Shown here: positions 53,459 through 63,957 of the stretch, one piece after another
Position numbering within the stretch: position 1 is the stretch's first letter
Layout of the letters: the number at the start of each line of letters is the position of its first letter
NCBI GenBank assembly: GCA_905221615.1
Contig: CAJNDT010006148.1
Span: 194,501 to 258,500 of the forward strand
Source: Symbiodinium sp. CCMP2592
Taxonomy: Eukaryota; Sar; Dinophyceae; Suessiales; Symbiodiniaceae
Length of the DNA stretch: 64,000 bases
Reading direction: 5' to 3'
The notes under the pieces: generated by a model
What the model saw: only the letters and a program-made list of their open reading frames with translations
The model's database searches: none
What the model was told of the DNA's origin: nothing
Made by a program: the position numbers and the translations under genes

Positions 53459-53699
53459 CAGGCAAACGAGGACAAGTAACTTCTCATGAGAGCTTGAGTG
53501 GCGATTCATCCTGCTCGTCCCTACTTTAAGGTTCTGGGAAAGTAGCAATAACAGTACATAATGATAATAATAGATAGTATTACGTAGTTATAGTAATAAT
53601 ACTAACAAGAAAGCTAACCGTCACAAAAATAAACTGAGGTTCTATACGTAGTTATAGTAGTAATACTAACAAGAAAACTAATCGTCACAACAATACTGT

Positions 53700-53752
53700 A
53701 GTATATATAGGTCCTTATAATAAGGATCCTACTATTTAGGGTCCCATGTTAG
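53700..53752. mobile_element. Family C fragment, reverse orientation
   Basis: ggtccttataataaggatcc then actatttagggtcc. Confidence 0.55.
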
Positions 53753-53789
53753 TCACAACAATAAACCTGGGTTCAGAGCTTTACATAGG

Positions 53790-53839
53790 GAATTTCTGTG
53801 GGTTCGAGAGCCAAGGCCCTCTGGCTCTGCCTTGCTTTA
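53790..53839 (+). CDS. Candidate exon before the large telomere-like array
   Basis: Sample ESQGPLALPCF, ending at a GTAAGG donor that runs straight into the 430-bp array. An alternative frame reads REFLWVREPRPSGS. Confidence 0.45.
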
Positions 53840-53840
53840 G

Positions 53841-54271
53841 TAAGGGGTTTAGGGCTTAGGGTTTAGGGTTTAGGGTTTGGGGGTTAGGGTTTGGGGTTTA
53901 GGGTTTGGGGTTTAGGGTTTAGGGCTTAGGGCTTAGGGCTTAGGGTTTAGGGTTTGGGGCTTAGGGTTTAGGGTTTGGGGTTTAGGGTTTGGGGGTTAGG
54001 GTTTGGGGTTTAGGGTTTAGGGCTTAGGGTTTAGGGTTTAGGGTTTAGGGTTTGGGGGTTAGGGTTTGGGGTTTAGGGTTTAGGGCTTAGGGTTTAGGGT
54101 TTAGGGTTTAGGGTTTAGGGCTTAGGGTTTAGGGTTTAGGGTTTAGGGTTTAGGGTTTGGTGTTTAGGGTTTGGGGTTTAGGGTTTGGGGTTTGGGGTTT
54201 AGGGTTTAGGGTTTAGGGTTTGGGGTTTAGGGTTTGGGGTTTAGGGTTTGGGGTTTGGGGTTTAGGGTTTA
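53841..54271 (+). repeat. Interstitial telomere-like array, G-rich strand, the largest in the window
   Basis: About 60 heptamers of TTTAGGG with CTTAGGG and TTTGGGG variants, in higher-order groups of several heptamers. Begins one base after a GTAAGG donor. Confidence 0.9.
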
Positions 54272-54421
54272 GTTTTGAGATCGCAGCATCACATAAGCAT
54301 GAGGTAGAAGCCTTAATAGTCACTAAGCTACGGATAGCTTGGTGTCCTTCCGTTCTTGCCTTATTGGGCTTTGTAAGGGTTTGAACTTGTTTGCTACGAC
54401 TGCTTTCCAATTTTCTACCTT

Positions 54422-54530
54422 AGGGATCCTTGTTCATTTCGGTGATACTCTAATGCAACCCAACACCCCGTTCGAATTGTCTGAGCAAGGCTCCTACGTT
54501 CCGATCCTCCTTAGAGCCACACTCCCCTAG
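54422..54530 (+). CDS. Candidate C-terminal exon
   Basis: Good acceptor (ctttccaattttctaccttag). Samples VHFGDTLMQPNTPFELSEQG and VPILLRATLP; stop TAG 54528. Confidence 0.55.
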
Positions 54531-54699
54531 TCATTTGCCCACAAATCCTATGAGCCCATGGTCAGCGCCTATTATATACTGGTTCGACAAGGTTCTTTTG
54601 AGTTGTGCGGGGTATCTCCGTCTTGGGACTGGGCCAGGGTCTGTATAGGGCTTGACAAAATCTCGCACTATCCGAGTTGCCTATGTTCTTTCTCATTTC

Positions 54700-54900
54700 T
54701 GTCATATATACATATATATGTATCGTTATGTCTGTATGATAAATAAACATGATACATCATGTACTCATATAGGGCAGCATGATGTACATGTGTTTATATA
54801 TATATATATATACACATGTGTATATATTCAGATTTGTGTGTGTATGTGCTATATATACACATATACATACATGTGTATAGACATATACATATGTATTTAA
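54700..54900. repeat. TA/TACA-rich microsatellite region
   Basis: Alternating atacat, (TA)8 and tgtgtg blocks. The similar regions at 22830-23000 and 17636-17710 are of the same kind. Confidence 0.7.
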
Positions 54901-55040
54901 AGAGTTCCATGTATATATTAAGCCTCATCCCTCCCATAGATCAAAGTAATTAGTGACTTGTCAGTCACGGGGAAGCATGCCGAGCCCGGCCCCCCCGTCC
55001 TGAAAGCCGACCTCACGAAGCCATGGTCAGTCAGGTTAAG

Positions 55041-55124
55041 TAGCTGAATGGGTCGCATACGCGTCGGAATACCTCGTCGTAATGGACCGTCATAATCCCC
55101 TTCATGTCTTCGCGCATTTCGACT
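55041..55124 (+). CDS. Candidate coding exon
   Basis: Acceptor agtcaggttaag, donor GTATTA. Samples WVAYASEYLVVMDRH and HVFAHFDC. Confidence 0.55.
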
Positions 55125-55321
55125 GTATTACTACCCAAACCCCTTTTCCAGCTATTAAGGCCCCCAAAATTAGCCTAGTTCACTTGTATTGTGGACCAGC
55201 GAACTGAGCAAATTAAACACTCAACTCCGGGCAGCAGGGTTCCTGGCTTTCTGTCTAGTTGTCTAACCAGCATGGGTTAGGCTTTGTTGTATGTGTTTGT
55301 TTTAGAGAGTTTGGGGCTTAG

Positions 55322-55437
55322 TGCCGGGGACCGGGGTGATTGCCCTTACGAGCCCTCAGAATCTCGAAAGGCAGGCCGCTCCTTCTTTACTGGAACGGGC
55401 CATGCATTGCAAGTCGGTTGAGCTTGCATTCAACCAA
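55322..55437 (+). CDS. Candidate coding exon
   Basis: Acceptor ttggggcttag, donor GTAACC. Sample NLERQAAPSLLERAMHCKS. 116 nt in one frame. The neighbouring open frame 55472-55629 cannot be joined to this donor (34-nt gap, wrong phase); a GC donor at 55409 would work. Confidence 0.55.
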
Positions 55438-55471
55438 GTAACCTGTTTTGAATGAGCCATATGGCTTACAG

Positions 55472-55629
55472 GGTCGCTGTTCAACAGAGCTGTACAAAAG
55501 AGCCATGAGATGGGCTCCCTTCTGAAAGTCTTTGTTGGAATCTTGTTTAAGGGTGTGCATGACATGGGTCCCACTCCCCAAAAGGAACCTTATAGGAAGT
55601 CTCCATCCACAGTCTTTGCAACTTCCTAA
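55472..55629 (+). CDS. Candidate C-terminal exon
   Basis: Acceptor atatggcttacag. Samples NRAVQKSHEMGSLLKVFVGI and TPQKEPYRKSPSTVFATS; stop TAA 55627. Confidence 0.5.
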
Positions 55630-56153
55630 ACCCTAGGCCTTGCAACGCATGGCCTGTTCGTCTTAAGCTTTCTTCTCTCGCGGCTCACAAACGGTTTCCT
55701 CTCTGCGAAGTTGGCTTGGATTCCGGAAGGGTCCATGCGTGCACAGCTTAGAGTTCCTCATGGGTTAGAAGTATCGGGGTTTACGGCTTTCATGAGAGCG
55801 TCAAGACTTGATACGTTATGTATTCAGTGTGCCACCATAGCTGTGCCTTCATACTACCCCTCACTGCTAAGCGTAAATCTAACATCCTGATGTCCCAAAC
55901 CCCCTAAACCCTATATCCCACGCACGCAAGTCTTCAAGGCTTAAGACCCCTCGGGCCTGCAGCTTAAAGAGCTCAGGGATCGGAAGCTGTAGTGTCTAGT
56001 GTCATGAACTTTGGAGCCGTAAGATTAAGATTATATGCCATGGACATGTGATGCTCACATGCTCCCTAAACCCCCTTTAATGGAACCCCCATATAAAGCA
56101 GCACGTGACGAAGCTCACACCGTGGACCCTCTGTGATGCTTACATGCTCGGAG

Positions 56154-56223
56154 TGGGGTGCTGATCTGCCACGGGGGCATCAGCGGCTCTGCTCAAGAAC
56201 TTTTTCAGGCAGAATCTGGTGAG
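56154..56223 (+). CDS. Candidate coding exon
   Basis: Donor GTATGA. Sample HGGISGSAQELFQAESGE. An 18-bp stretch just upstream (56132-56149) repeats 56047-56064. Confidence 0.5.
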
Positions 56224-56243
56224 GTATGACGGCTCCTAAACCA

Positions 56244-56362
56244 TCAGTAAACCCCAGAAAGTTGGAAACCGGATTAAGGCCAAATAGTGCTGGGACTCCC
56301 TATGCATTACTGTTAAGGATTGGGGCTATGGGGTTTCCAACTTTTGGGCTTCTACTGTAAGG
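56244..56362. mobile_element. Family D inverted repeat without the extra flank
   Basis: Arms cagaaagttggaaaccgg and ggtttccaacttttgggc. Confidence 0.8.
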
Positions 56363-56448
56363 AATTTTAAGGCTCCAGGGCTCCTTTTAAAGCTTCCTCT
56401 GCAGGGTTCGACAGGGGAGGGGTGTGGTGGGCTTTGGGACTATACGGT

Positions 56449-56486
56449 TTAGGGTTTAGGGTTTAGGGTTTAGGGTTTAGGGTAGA
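56449..56486 (+). repeat. Telomere-like array, five perfect TTTAGGG units
   Basis: Undegraded heptamers. Confidence 0.9.
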
Positions 56487-57123
56487 GCATTCAAGCTTCC
56501 GGGTGTGCTTGGCGTTTCAGGAGGCAGGGTCGTGCGGGGCGGCTCAGGCAAGGGGCAGGCTTTCATCGTGGTTCCCCAGCAGTGCCCTCGTGCGTTGCTG
56601 GGATGTCAAAAAAAATTGACATATCTATGAATCTATGAAGTCAGATGCCATACCTACCAACGGCTGCCTGACGACGCTCTTGAACCTCGTGCATCTTTAG
56701 ATGGATGCATTGTTCCAAGCATGTCTCCCGCGGGTAGCTGCCAGAAGCCGAACGAATCGGGAATCTCTGCCCTAAACCCTAAACCCGATACCCGAAGAGT
56801 CAGGCCTAAAAAGAGTATCTATATACGTGATCCTTAATTCTAATTTCCCGCCTTCGTCCATCTTCATCCCAGCTTTGATAAATCCTCGGGGAAGAAACAT
56901 GCACAGCCGTATATGGTCTATAGGGTAGGCGTGGGGTTTACTTTAGGGCCATTCGCGCCATTGAAAGCATTTCTAGACTCTAGACGCTAGACGTACACAG
57001 CCACCAAAAGAGTCCCCGCTAAGACTGTAATCAACCATTAATACCGAAAGTTGTTCGAGCGGAACGCTGCTACATTTGGGAGCAAATCCATTCAAGCCAA
57101 GACACTTTCAGTTCTCCCCGCAG

Positions 57124-57157
57124 GTTCAAGTGCCGAGAAAGAAAGACTCACATAGGG
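57124..57157 (+). CDS. Candidate short exon
   Basis: One of the strongest acceptors in the window (cagttctccccgcag). Eleven codons, sample VQVPRKKDSHR, donor GTTTGGGGTTAAAG. Confidence 0.45.
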
Positions 57158-57720
57158 GTTTGGGGTTAAAGCTTCGGGGTGTGGGGTTGAGGGTTCAGGG
57201 GTTTGGGCTTGAGTTGGCGGGCACTCGAGGTTCTATATCTAGGGTCGGTGATATGCCTTGCGGGGTTCATCCAAGATCATCTTCGTGAATCCTAAAACAT
57301 CTGACACCCCATGTGTAAAACCTTGTGAAACCCCATCATCCCCTAATTACAACATCCTTCAAAACTCCACAAACAAAAATTGACAAACCTCAACAGACTG
57401 ACAGACCCCCTACAGAGCCCCATTAGAGCCTCAATCCTAAAGCAGTTACTATCTTATACTTATTCACGTTTAGCTTACCTAGAAACTGACCTCGATTGCA
57501 GTCTCAATGACAACTAGTACGTAGGGGTGGTTTGGCGGTCCTGCTGGGGTTCAGTGATGTACAAAGGTTTAAGGCTGGTTATGTAAATGAAGTTGTCGAG
57601 GTATCCTGAACACTGTGGAAGGTATAATTAAGACCCCTGAATAATAAACATCCCCTACCTAGCAAGCCCTTAATGGAGCCCTTATGGTCATTTATAGTGG
57701 GTATTAAAGATATATGAGAG
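57158..57720. other. Stretch with no supportable gene
   Basis: Degenerate CCCTAAA/TTTAGGG sequence and unique non-coding sequence up to the family A element at 57727. Confidence 0.4.
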
Positions 57721-57726
57721 GGTAGT

Positions 57727-57850
57727 TGCTTAGAGGATCATGGGACTTAGTAAGTAGGTTATAACTGGGGTTATGAGTCCCCTAAGTGGGGTTATCCTAA
57801 TTATAACCTACTTATAACCTTACTTACTAAGTCCCATGAGCCTTCAAGTA
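57727..57850. mobile_element. Family A inverted repeat with flanking direct repeat
   Basis: CTTAGAGG...CTTCAAG flanked by TAGTTG on each side; other copies share only TA. Confidence 0.85.
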
Positions 57851-58169
57851 GTTGGGGGTGGTCTAAGTTTAGGAACTTTGTGGACCAAGACCCGACCTCA
57901 GTCATGCTAACGGGTTTCGGTAAGCTCCAGGAATGTCTGGCCCTTTTCAGGTTCTTAGACGGGCATCTAGGATATTCATAAGGGTTGCTGGTAAATTTCG
58001 AGGGGTCCTCTAGTTGGTTGCTTCGGAGTGATGGGCTAAGGGCTTAGGAGGAGGTCTTTGTTTAGCAGTAGGGCTTTGGGATCTAGAATCTAGATGTAGA
58101 ACTCCCAAAGCAATAGGATCCGATCTGATTCTGTACTTAAAGCATAGCCTTTGGTTTAGGATTTGGGGT

Positions 58170-58331
58170 TTGGACAAGTCGATCGGACCAGAGATGGTGG
58201 GTTTTGGAGTTTTATGCCTCGGGATGAAGATTGCGGAATCCAGTGCCTCAGACGTGACAACCCAAAAGGGTCATTTCAGAGCTTGGGGTTCAGGGCCAAC
58301 TACGAGGATCCTTTGCTTCGGGTTTCTTCAA
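58170..58331 (+). CDS. Candidate coding region ending at an F element
   Basis: Sample KIAESSASDVTTQKGHFR; open up to the family F element that starts at 58332. A second frame (FMPRDEDCGIQCLRRDN) competes. Confidence 0.45.
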
Positions 58332-58451
58332 CTAGGAACCAGAGTAGGCCCTGATTCCCTTTTTTAAGGTGTAGGTTCCATTATATCTCAAAACCCCCTT
58401 TAAACCAAAAAGGGCACCCTTGTTTTATTCCTAGTTTACTCTTGGGTCTAG
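58332..58451. mobile_element. Family F element, diverged
   Basis: Starts ctaggaaccagagtag, ends ctcttgggtctag; flanked by TCAA on both sides. Confidence 0.8.
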
Positions 58452-59265
58452 TCAATCCTACAGAGAAACCTTGCATACCGAGCCTTTGGGTACTGGGTAC
58501 TTGGACGACGGGGTCTCTTGACCGCGGCGCGCATGAACCCCGCGCCCTTTCGGTGGCCGTGACTCGTCCCAGCACGCATTGCGCGAGATGTTGTTGAGGG
58601 GGCCTTGGGGCCTCCTGGACCCCAAAAGTATGTAGAAGAATCGCATTTTTATGGGTAATTGGGCCATTATTCTACCTACTTTGGGGGTTTAGGTTAGGAC
58701 TTAGGTTCTACTAGGGTTTAGGGTTTGGGGTTACATTATATAAGATGTTGAGGGTTTTCCCAGGCGTGATGTGGGCTGGCTTTGATTCGGTTGAGTCTCA
58801 GGGCTCCGGATCTAGCTTCTGTGAAGTTTCAGCTTTTGACTGGAAAAGGCTTAGGGTGTTGAGTTTAGGGTTTTAGGGTTTAGGCTTTACGGGCCCAGTT
58901 TGCCAAGATTGCCTTCGCTGTATTTGTTTGTGCACGAAAGGGTGGGCCGCACATTTACTTCCGTAATAGGCAGTCGCAAATATCAATTCCGGTGCTAGTA
59001 AGAAGGCCTGTGGTTGTGCGGTTCGGTTGTGTCGGTGGCAACTTCGGAACTCAGGGTTGGGGGTTTCGGAGTCTGGGATTTTGCATGTAGTGTTTTTTGT
59101 GTTTTGCGTTTTGGCTTCCGTTGGGTTATAGAGTTAGAGTTATAGGGGTAGACTGCGGGTGAACTCTCGAGCAAAGCGTCTGGACATCGGTATCATGGCC
59201 AGTGCAGCAGTGCACATCACGTGCGCTAGCAGAGGCCACAATACTCCAGTCAAGCCAGCCCCTAC

Positions 59266-59300
59266 ACCCTAAACCCTAAACCCTAAACCCTAAACCCCAA
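59266..59300 (-). repeat. Telomere-like array, C-rich strand, four perfect units
   Basis: ccctaaaccctaaaccctaa. Confidence 0.9.
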
Positions 59301-59446
59301 AAACCTCGACTCTGAAGCAGTACTGTAATGCCACAACTCCTATTGCCGAATCCCCCTTATGAAGAATGACTGCTGCAGCTGCTCCTACCGCTACTACTGC
59401 TTCGACTCCTACCTCTGCAACTACCACTACCAGTACCGCCACTAAG

Positions 59447-59472
59447 CACTACTACTACTATTCCTACTATTC

Positions 59473-59533
<61 letters not shown>

Positions 59534-59595
59534 CACTACTACTGTTACTGTTACTACTACTACCACTTCTACTGCTACTATTCCTACTACTACTG

Positions 59596-59679
<84 letters not shown>

Positions 59680-59762
59680 TTACCACTACGACTACTACTG
59701 CTACTACTACTACTACTACTGCTACTACTACTACTACTACTACTACTACTAGTACTACTACT
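59447..59762. repeat. Long (CTA)n triplet repeat with interruptions
   Basis: About 315 bp, broken by cct, ctg, cca and tgt variants. It opens long poly-Tyr (+) and poly-Ser/Val (-) frames. The short + stretch before it (59369-59440, AAAAPTATTASTPTSA) may be coding. Confidence 0.95.
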
Positions 59763-60010
59763 ATAAGCAAGAGCAAGAACCTGCGAAGCGACAGAGGTAG
59801 ATAAGCAAGTAATTACATAAAAAGAAATGAAAAATACGAAAATAGGCACGTATGTAAGCATGCACTCAACTAAACAAGTACATAAGTAAGTAAGCAGGGG
59901 GACGGAAGCAAGAAAGGAAGGAAGGAGGCAAGACTCAAATGGAATCAAGCAAGCAAGCAAGCAAGCTGGCAAGCAAACCGAAAAAACGCAGGGGCTTAAG
60001 TTCAGTTCAG

Positions 60011-60133
60011 AGACAGACATCTTGGATGCTGAGCTTCTTGGTGCCTCTGTCTGACTCATCGCAAGCCCTTGCTTCCACTGCCATAGCCTACAGTGGTCTA
60101 GCGTCCATATTGCTTGCCACCCCCGGACTATGA
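60011..60133 (+). CDS. Candidate C-terminal exon
   Basis: Acceptor gttcagttcag. Samples TSWMLSFLVPLSDSSQAL and IAYSGLASILLATPGL; stop TGA 60131. Confidence 0.5.
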   Translation, partial: RQTSWMLSFLVPLSDSSQALASTAIAYSGLASILLATPGL

Positions 60134-60646
60134 ATTCAGACCCTGCTGGGGTTTGCAATAGACAGGAAACCGAATGACCCTGAGCCACCAAGAATCAAAG
60201 CTGGCTTGCCAATAGTCTTAGAGCTCCAATGCTGAACCAGGTCTTGCACGAGCAAAGCATTCAGATACAGCTTCTTGCAAACAAAGACTAAAGGGTTCAG
60301 GGCATAAGGGGTAGGCCCTTTCCGGCTTGAGGGCTTAGTGCTTTGGTTGTCCGATTGTCTAGCTGGCTGCAGCTTGCTGGTTGTCTTTGCATCTTGTTTA
60401 AAGTGTTGGGCACAAGAGCAGCACAGTAGTTTACCTGCAGAGGCATGTACGTGCAGCTGTGGAAATGTATGCACGTCCTGCAGACTGGATGATTAGAGGC
60501 ACTGGATACATAGAGTCGTCAGGCTGTAAACACATCTGACTACTTAAGCACTGAAGAGTTAGCAGCTTCGCTCCGCTCCCAAATCCGCCTCTGCGGGTCT
60601 AGCGTACCTTGCTACCATTAGCGCTAAGCCTTAAATCCTCAACCAG

Positions 60647-60714
60647 ACATCGGGGCACGGTCGACTGTACCTGCCCGAAGGCGCAGAAAAGAGAGTCTCA
60701 TGGATTGTTCTTGG
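60647..60714 (+). CDS. Candidate coding exon
   Basis: Acceptor cctcaaccag, donor GTCTCT. Sample GRLYLPEGAEKRVSWIVL. Confidence 0.5.
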
Positions 60715-60859
60715 GTCTCTATAGTGATTAGACAAGATGGTTCCTTATTATGGTACCTCGAATTGAATCCCCACAGTAGTATATTTTGTAGACCCCTATT
60801 ATAGATCCCTTATAGACCCCTTGGAACCCTAGGAACCCTACTTAACAAGAGCCATCACC

Positions 60860-60973
60860 ATGACGCAAGGCCTGGTCGTTCTTTCCCCGTTTGACTGGGT
60901 GGGAACAGGAACGCGATCATCCTTTGAATACCGGAAACGAACTCTTGCACCAACTCAGCGACTTTCTCCGTGA
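60860..60973 (+). CDS. Candidate coding exon
   Basis: ATG 60860 to TGA 60971, 37 codons; sample LVVLSPFDWVGTGTRSSF. A GTGATC donor overlaps the stop. Confidence 0.5.
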   Translation: MTQGLVVLSPFDWVGTGTRSSFEYRKRTLAPTQRLSP

Positions 60974-61712
60974 TCCCATGGCGAGATGAGAAAAGGCAGA
61001 GTGGGGGCGTCCCCTTTCCTTCGGGGTTTGGGGTTTAGGATTTTCTTGTTTTAGGGTATAGCTTAGCTTGTTAGCCAAACCCCTCAAGACTCCAGTAGAA
61101 CTACGAACTGACTAGGCTCCCAACTAACCTCCTTGCATTCGGCCATATGGGAGTTTCCTAAAGGGGGACCTAAGCCTTTACACAGAGACTATAGTACTGC
61201 ATAGTGATCCAGGCTGCATCAAGAATCCTCCAGACTCCTGTTTGATCTTGATGATATAGCCGGCGCTCCTGAATCCCAAAGCCTGAACACCTGCAAATCT
61301 CAGAATCACCATTGGGACCCTGTCAAGCCCTCAAGCCTGTGAACCCTCAAAGACCTTGTGACGACCTGAATCTCTAGACCCACAGCTGCGCAAACCGCCT
61401 CCAGCACTTGGAAATGCCGCACGAAAGTCTCAGATGCCCTTGCTGTTCACTGAATTACTGAAGGCCTTGAAGACCTAAAGTTTTTCCCTAGACCCCTAAA
61501 CCCATGTAAAGCTCTTTGTGGACCACTGACCATCCCCAACCCGTCGAAACCCTCAGAGACACAAACTCCTTCAACCACCCAAACCGGTAAACCCCAAACC
61601 CATGTCTCTAAGCCTTATAGAAAAAAGTTTGTTTGAAGCAAAACGAGGCCCCCTCGAAACACTGTATGCAATATGCATCATGTATTGCTGTACACACATG
61701 TGTCTGTAGGTG

Positions 61713-61715
<3 letters not shown>

Positions 61716-61747
<32 letters not shown>

Positions 61748-61812
61748 AACCAACCCAGGTCTATCGATCTATCTAGATCTATCTATCTGTTATATGATAT
61801 ATATATATATAT
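61716..61812. repeat. Two (TA)n tracts with ATCT units
   Basis: (TA)11 at 61716, gatctatct repeats, then (AT)8. Confidence 0.85.
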
Positions 61813-61895
61813 AGTATAATTACGGTATGCTCCCACACGCCTGCAGAGAAATACTTCCCCCTTTTGTCGCCCTTTTCCGAGGCTTTCGTTCCCAG

Positions 61896-61973
61896 GAAGC
61901 CTTGGAGCTCTTGGCCACGGAGGCGCTAAGACGTCGCCCTGCGCTGCCCCTGGGGGCAGAAAGTTAGACTTTG
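61896..61973 (+). CDS. Candidate coding exon before a TTTAGGG array
   Basis: Acceptor ggctttcgttcccag. Sample ALELLATEALRRRPALPLG. The G-rich array starts right after. Confidence 0.5.
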
Positions 61974-61977
61974 GAGG

Positions 61978-62345
61978 GGTGGGGGATTTAGGGTTTAGGG
62001 GTTAGGGTTTGGGGGATTTAGGGTTTAGGGGTTAGAATTTGGGGATTTAGGGGTTTAGGGGTTAGGGTTTGGAGGTTTGGGGGTTTGGGGTTTAGGGGTT
62101 AGAGTTTGCAGTTTGGGGTTTAGGGGTTCGGGTTTGGGAGGTTGGGGTTAGGGTTGGGGTTACGGGCTTAGGGGTTCGGGTTTGGGAGTTTGGGTTTGGG
62201 AATTTCAGGTTTTAGGAGTTTGAAGGTTTATAGGGCTTAGGATTTGGGGGTTTGGGGTTTAGGGTTTAGGGGTTTAATGTGAGGGGTTGGGATTTAGGGC
62301 TTTAGGGTTTGGGGCTGCAGGGTTTTAGAGTTTCAGCGTTTAGAG
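61978..62345 (+). repeat. Degenerate telomere-like array, G-rich strand
   Basis: TTTAGGGGTTAGGGTTTGGGGG-type units, more worn than the 53.8 kb array. Confidence 0.85.
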
Positions 62346-62692
62346 TTTTACAGTTTCGGAGCTTCAGGGCCGGCTAAGGGGGTAAGAGGTTTAGAGTTTC
62401 GGAGTTTAGGTAGATTCAAGGCTTTAAAGCCCAGGAAGTTAAGGGGTTTTAGATGCATGAAGTTTTTACGTTCATTGAGTCCGCCTGCTGTCTTTCTGGT
62501 AGCTTCGCAGGCGATTGTTGAGATAACTCGGTCTAGGATGGGTCCGATGAAGTGTCAGCGGTTTGAAGTGGTGTTTCAGAAGGGTTTGTCGAGGCCTTAA
62601 TTAGAGCCAAGCCCATTCACTTTGACGTTCCTGGGTAGCTTTTGGTGGGGTTGGAGGTAGCCTTTAAAAGTATGCAGCTGGGTTGTGGCTGC

Positions 62693-62909
62693 TACAAGGG
62701 TTATACTTAAGATTCAAGTGAAGTTAAGCTGCCATGTAGGCATCTGGGCTCCTGGGGTTAGGTGCATAAGTAGGGTTACAATTGCTTTCATCGAGCACAA
62801 GATTAAACGGACGATGACTGGGTGTGTAAGTAGGTACGCTTATGGCTTGATTTTAACAATTATGACAGTATGTGTTCCATTAACCTTTCAAGTCAGGCTT
62901 CGGCCTTAA
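62693..62909 (+). CDS. Candidate coding region with stop
   Basis: Samples HVGIWAPGVRCISRVTIAF and YAYGLILTIMTVCVPLTF; stop TAA 62907. One hydrophobic stretch. Confidence 0.45.
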
Positions 62910-63010
62910 GCTGCATACAGTCAACCCTTAATACTAAACCCTTGAGCTCGAAAGGAAATCTTTGAGTACCTGAGCCTTAAACCCTACACTACACCTTAAA
63001 CCGTGTTTAG

Positions 63011-63110
63011 GGACATTCACGGGCAAAAACACACCAACTCGACAGAAGCCCCTGGCAAGCCGAGGCAGCCCAAAGACTTGTCGTCGCTGATCTGGTCCGC
63101 TGCACCCTGA
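63011..63110 (+). CDS. Candidate C-terminal exon
   Basis: Acceptor accgtgtttag. Samples QKHTNSTEAPGKPRQPKD and SSLIWSAAP; stop TGA 63108. Confidence 0.55.
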
Positions 63111-63600
63111 GAAAGCCTAAGCCCTAAATCCTAAATCTCAAGGCCTGACCTGGTGCGGGAGGGTTTCGGAGCATCGGGTGTCGGAGTCCAGGATCTTTTC
63201 AGGTTCGGGATTTGCTTTGCGGGGTCTAAGATCGTAGGGTTGTCGCCTTTGTTCCAAGGGTTCCTTTTCGGGTTCCTTTTCAATTTTGTTTAGGTTCGTT
63301 AAAATATTTCAGGGCTTCCTCAGCGTTGCGTTTTCCTGTTTAGGCTTCTTTCTGCACAACTTCGAGGAACAAGTTGTGTTTCAGTTTTTGTTAATCCTGC
63401 AGCCGCAACCCCCCCCCAAAGGGCCGTTACAGGAACCCCAAACCCCAAGTCTTTATAGAGCCCGTGCAGTGACCCCTTTGGGAAATCAACAGCAACCCCT
63501 ATACAAACCTTGCACAAAGCAAACATGAAGCTCTGTCACTATATAAAGCCCGCTTGAACGAACAGTAGTAACTCTGATGCTGGAACCCATATACTCGAAC

Positions 63601-63682
63601 TACATATATACAGATATATACATACATACATACATATATACAAATCTCTGTATACATATATATATATATATATATATATATT
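63601..63682. repeat. ATAC/TA microsatellite
   Basis: acatacatacatac blocks followed by (TA)12. Confidence 0.85.
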
Positions 63683-63869
63683 CATATTTACATTAAATGT
63701 AAGTATAGTTCCTAAAGCTTCCAGCCTGGAAACCCTAAGCCCTCGAAGCTCTGAGGCTGGAACCCTGGCCGCCCGTCACGCCGCCCTCGCAGGCGGTCTG
63801 CTTCCGCAGAGCCGGTCAAGGCGGAAGGAGTTTTCCACGAGGCCTGGGTTGTCTTTGCATGGATTCCTT

Positions 63870-63957
63870 ATGGACAAAATCCTGCACTACCCATTATAAG
63901 GAATATACCATAGTTCCCATAGTTTCGGGTCCTTAAGGTAATGCAGGATTTGTCCAT
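63870..63957. mobile_element. Family H inverted repeat
   Basis: Arms atggacaaaatcctgcac and atgcaggatttgtccat. Confidence 0.8.

Noticed and set aside
53841..54271. True chromosome end
   Set aside because: The array is degenerate and continues into unique coding-like sequence on both sides.
54213..54410. Frames of the LNPKPQTLNPKP type, here and at 2619-2849, 3393-3639 and elsewhere
   Set aside because: These are telomere-like heptamers translated; no splice borders and no protein-like composition.
59366..59752. Poly-Tyr + strand frame
   Set aside because: Product of the CTA triplet repeat.
59442..60191. 249-codon minus-strand open frame rich in Ser and Cys/Leu
   Set aside because: Its second half is the CTA repeat read as Ser; the first half overlaps better + strand candidate exons.
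60136..60474. 112-codon minus-strand frame
   Set aside because: Reads moderately well, but a + strand frame in the same bases (DRKPNDPEPPRIKAGLPIVL) reads better; strand cannot be settled by eye.
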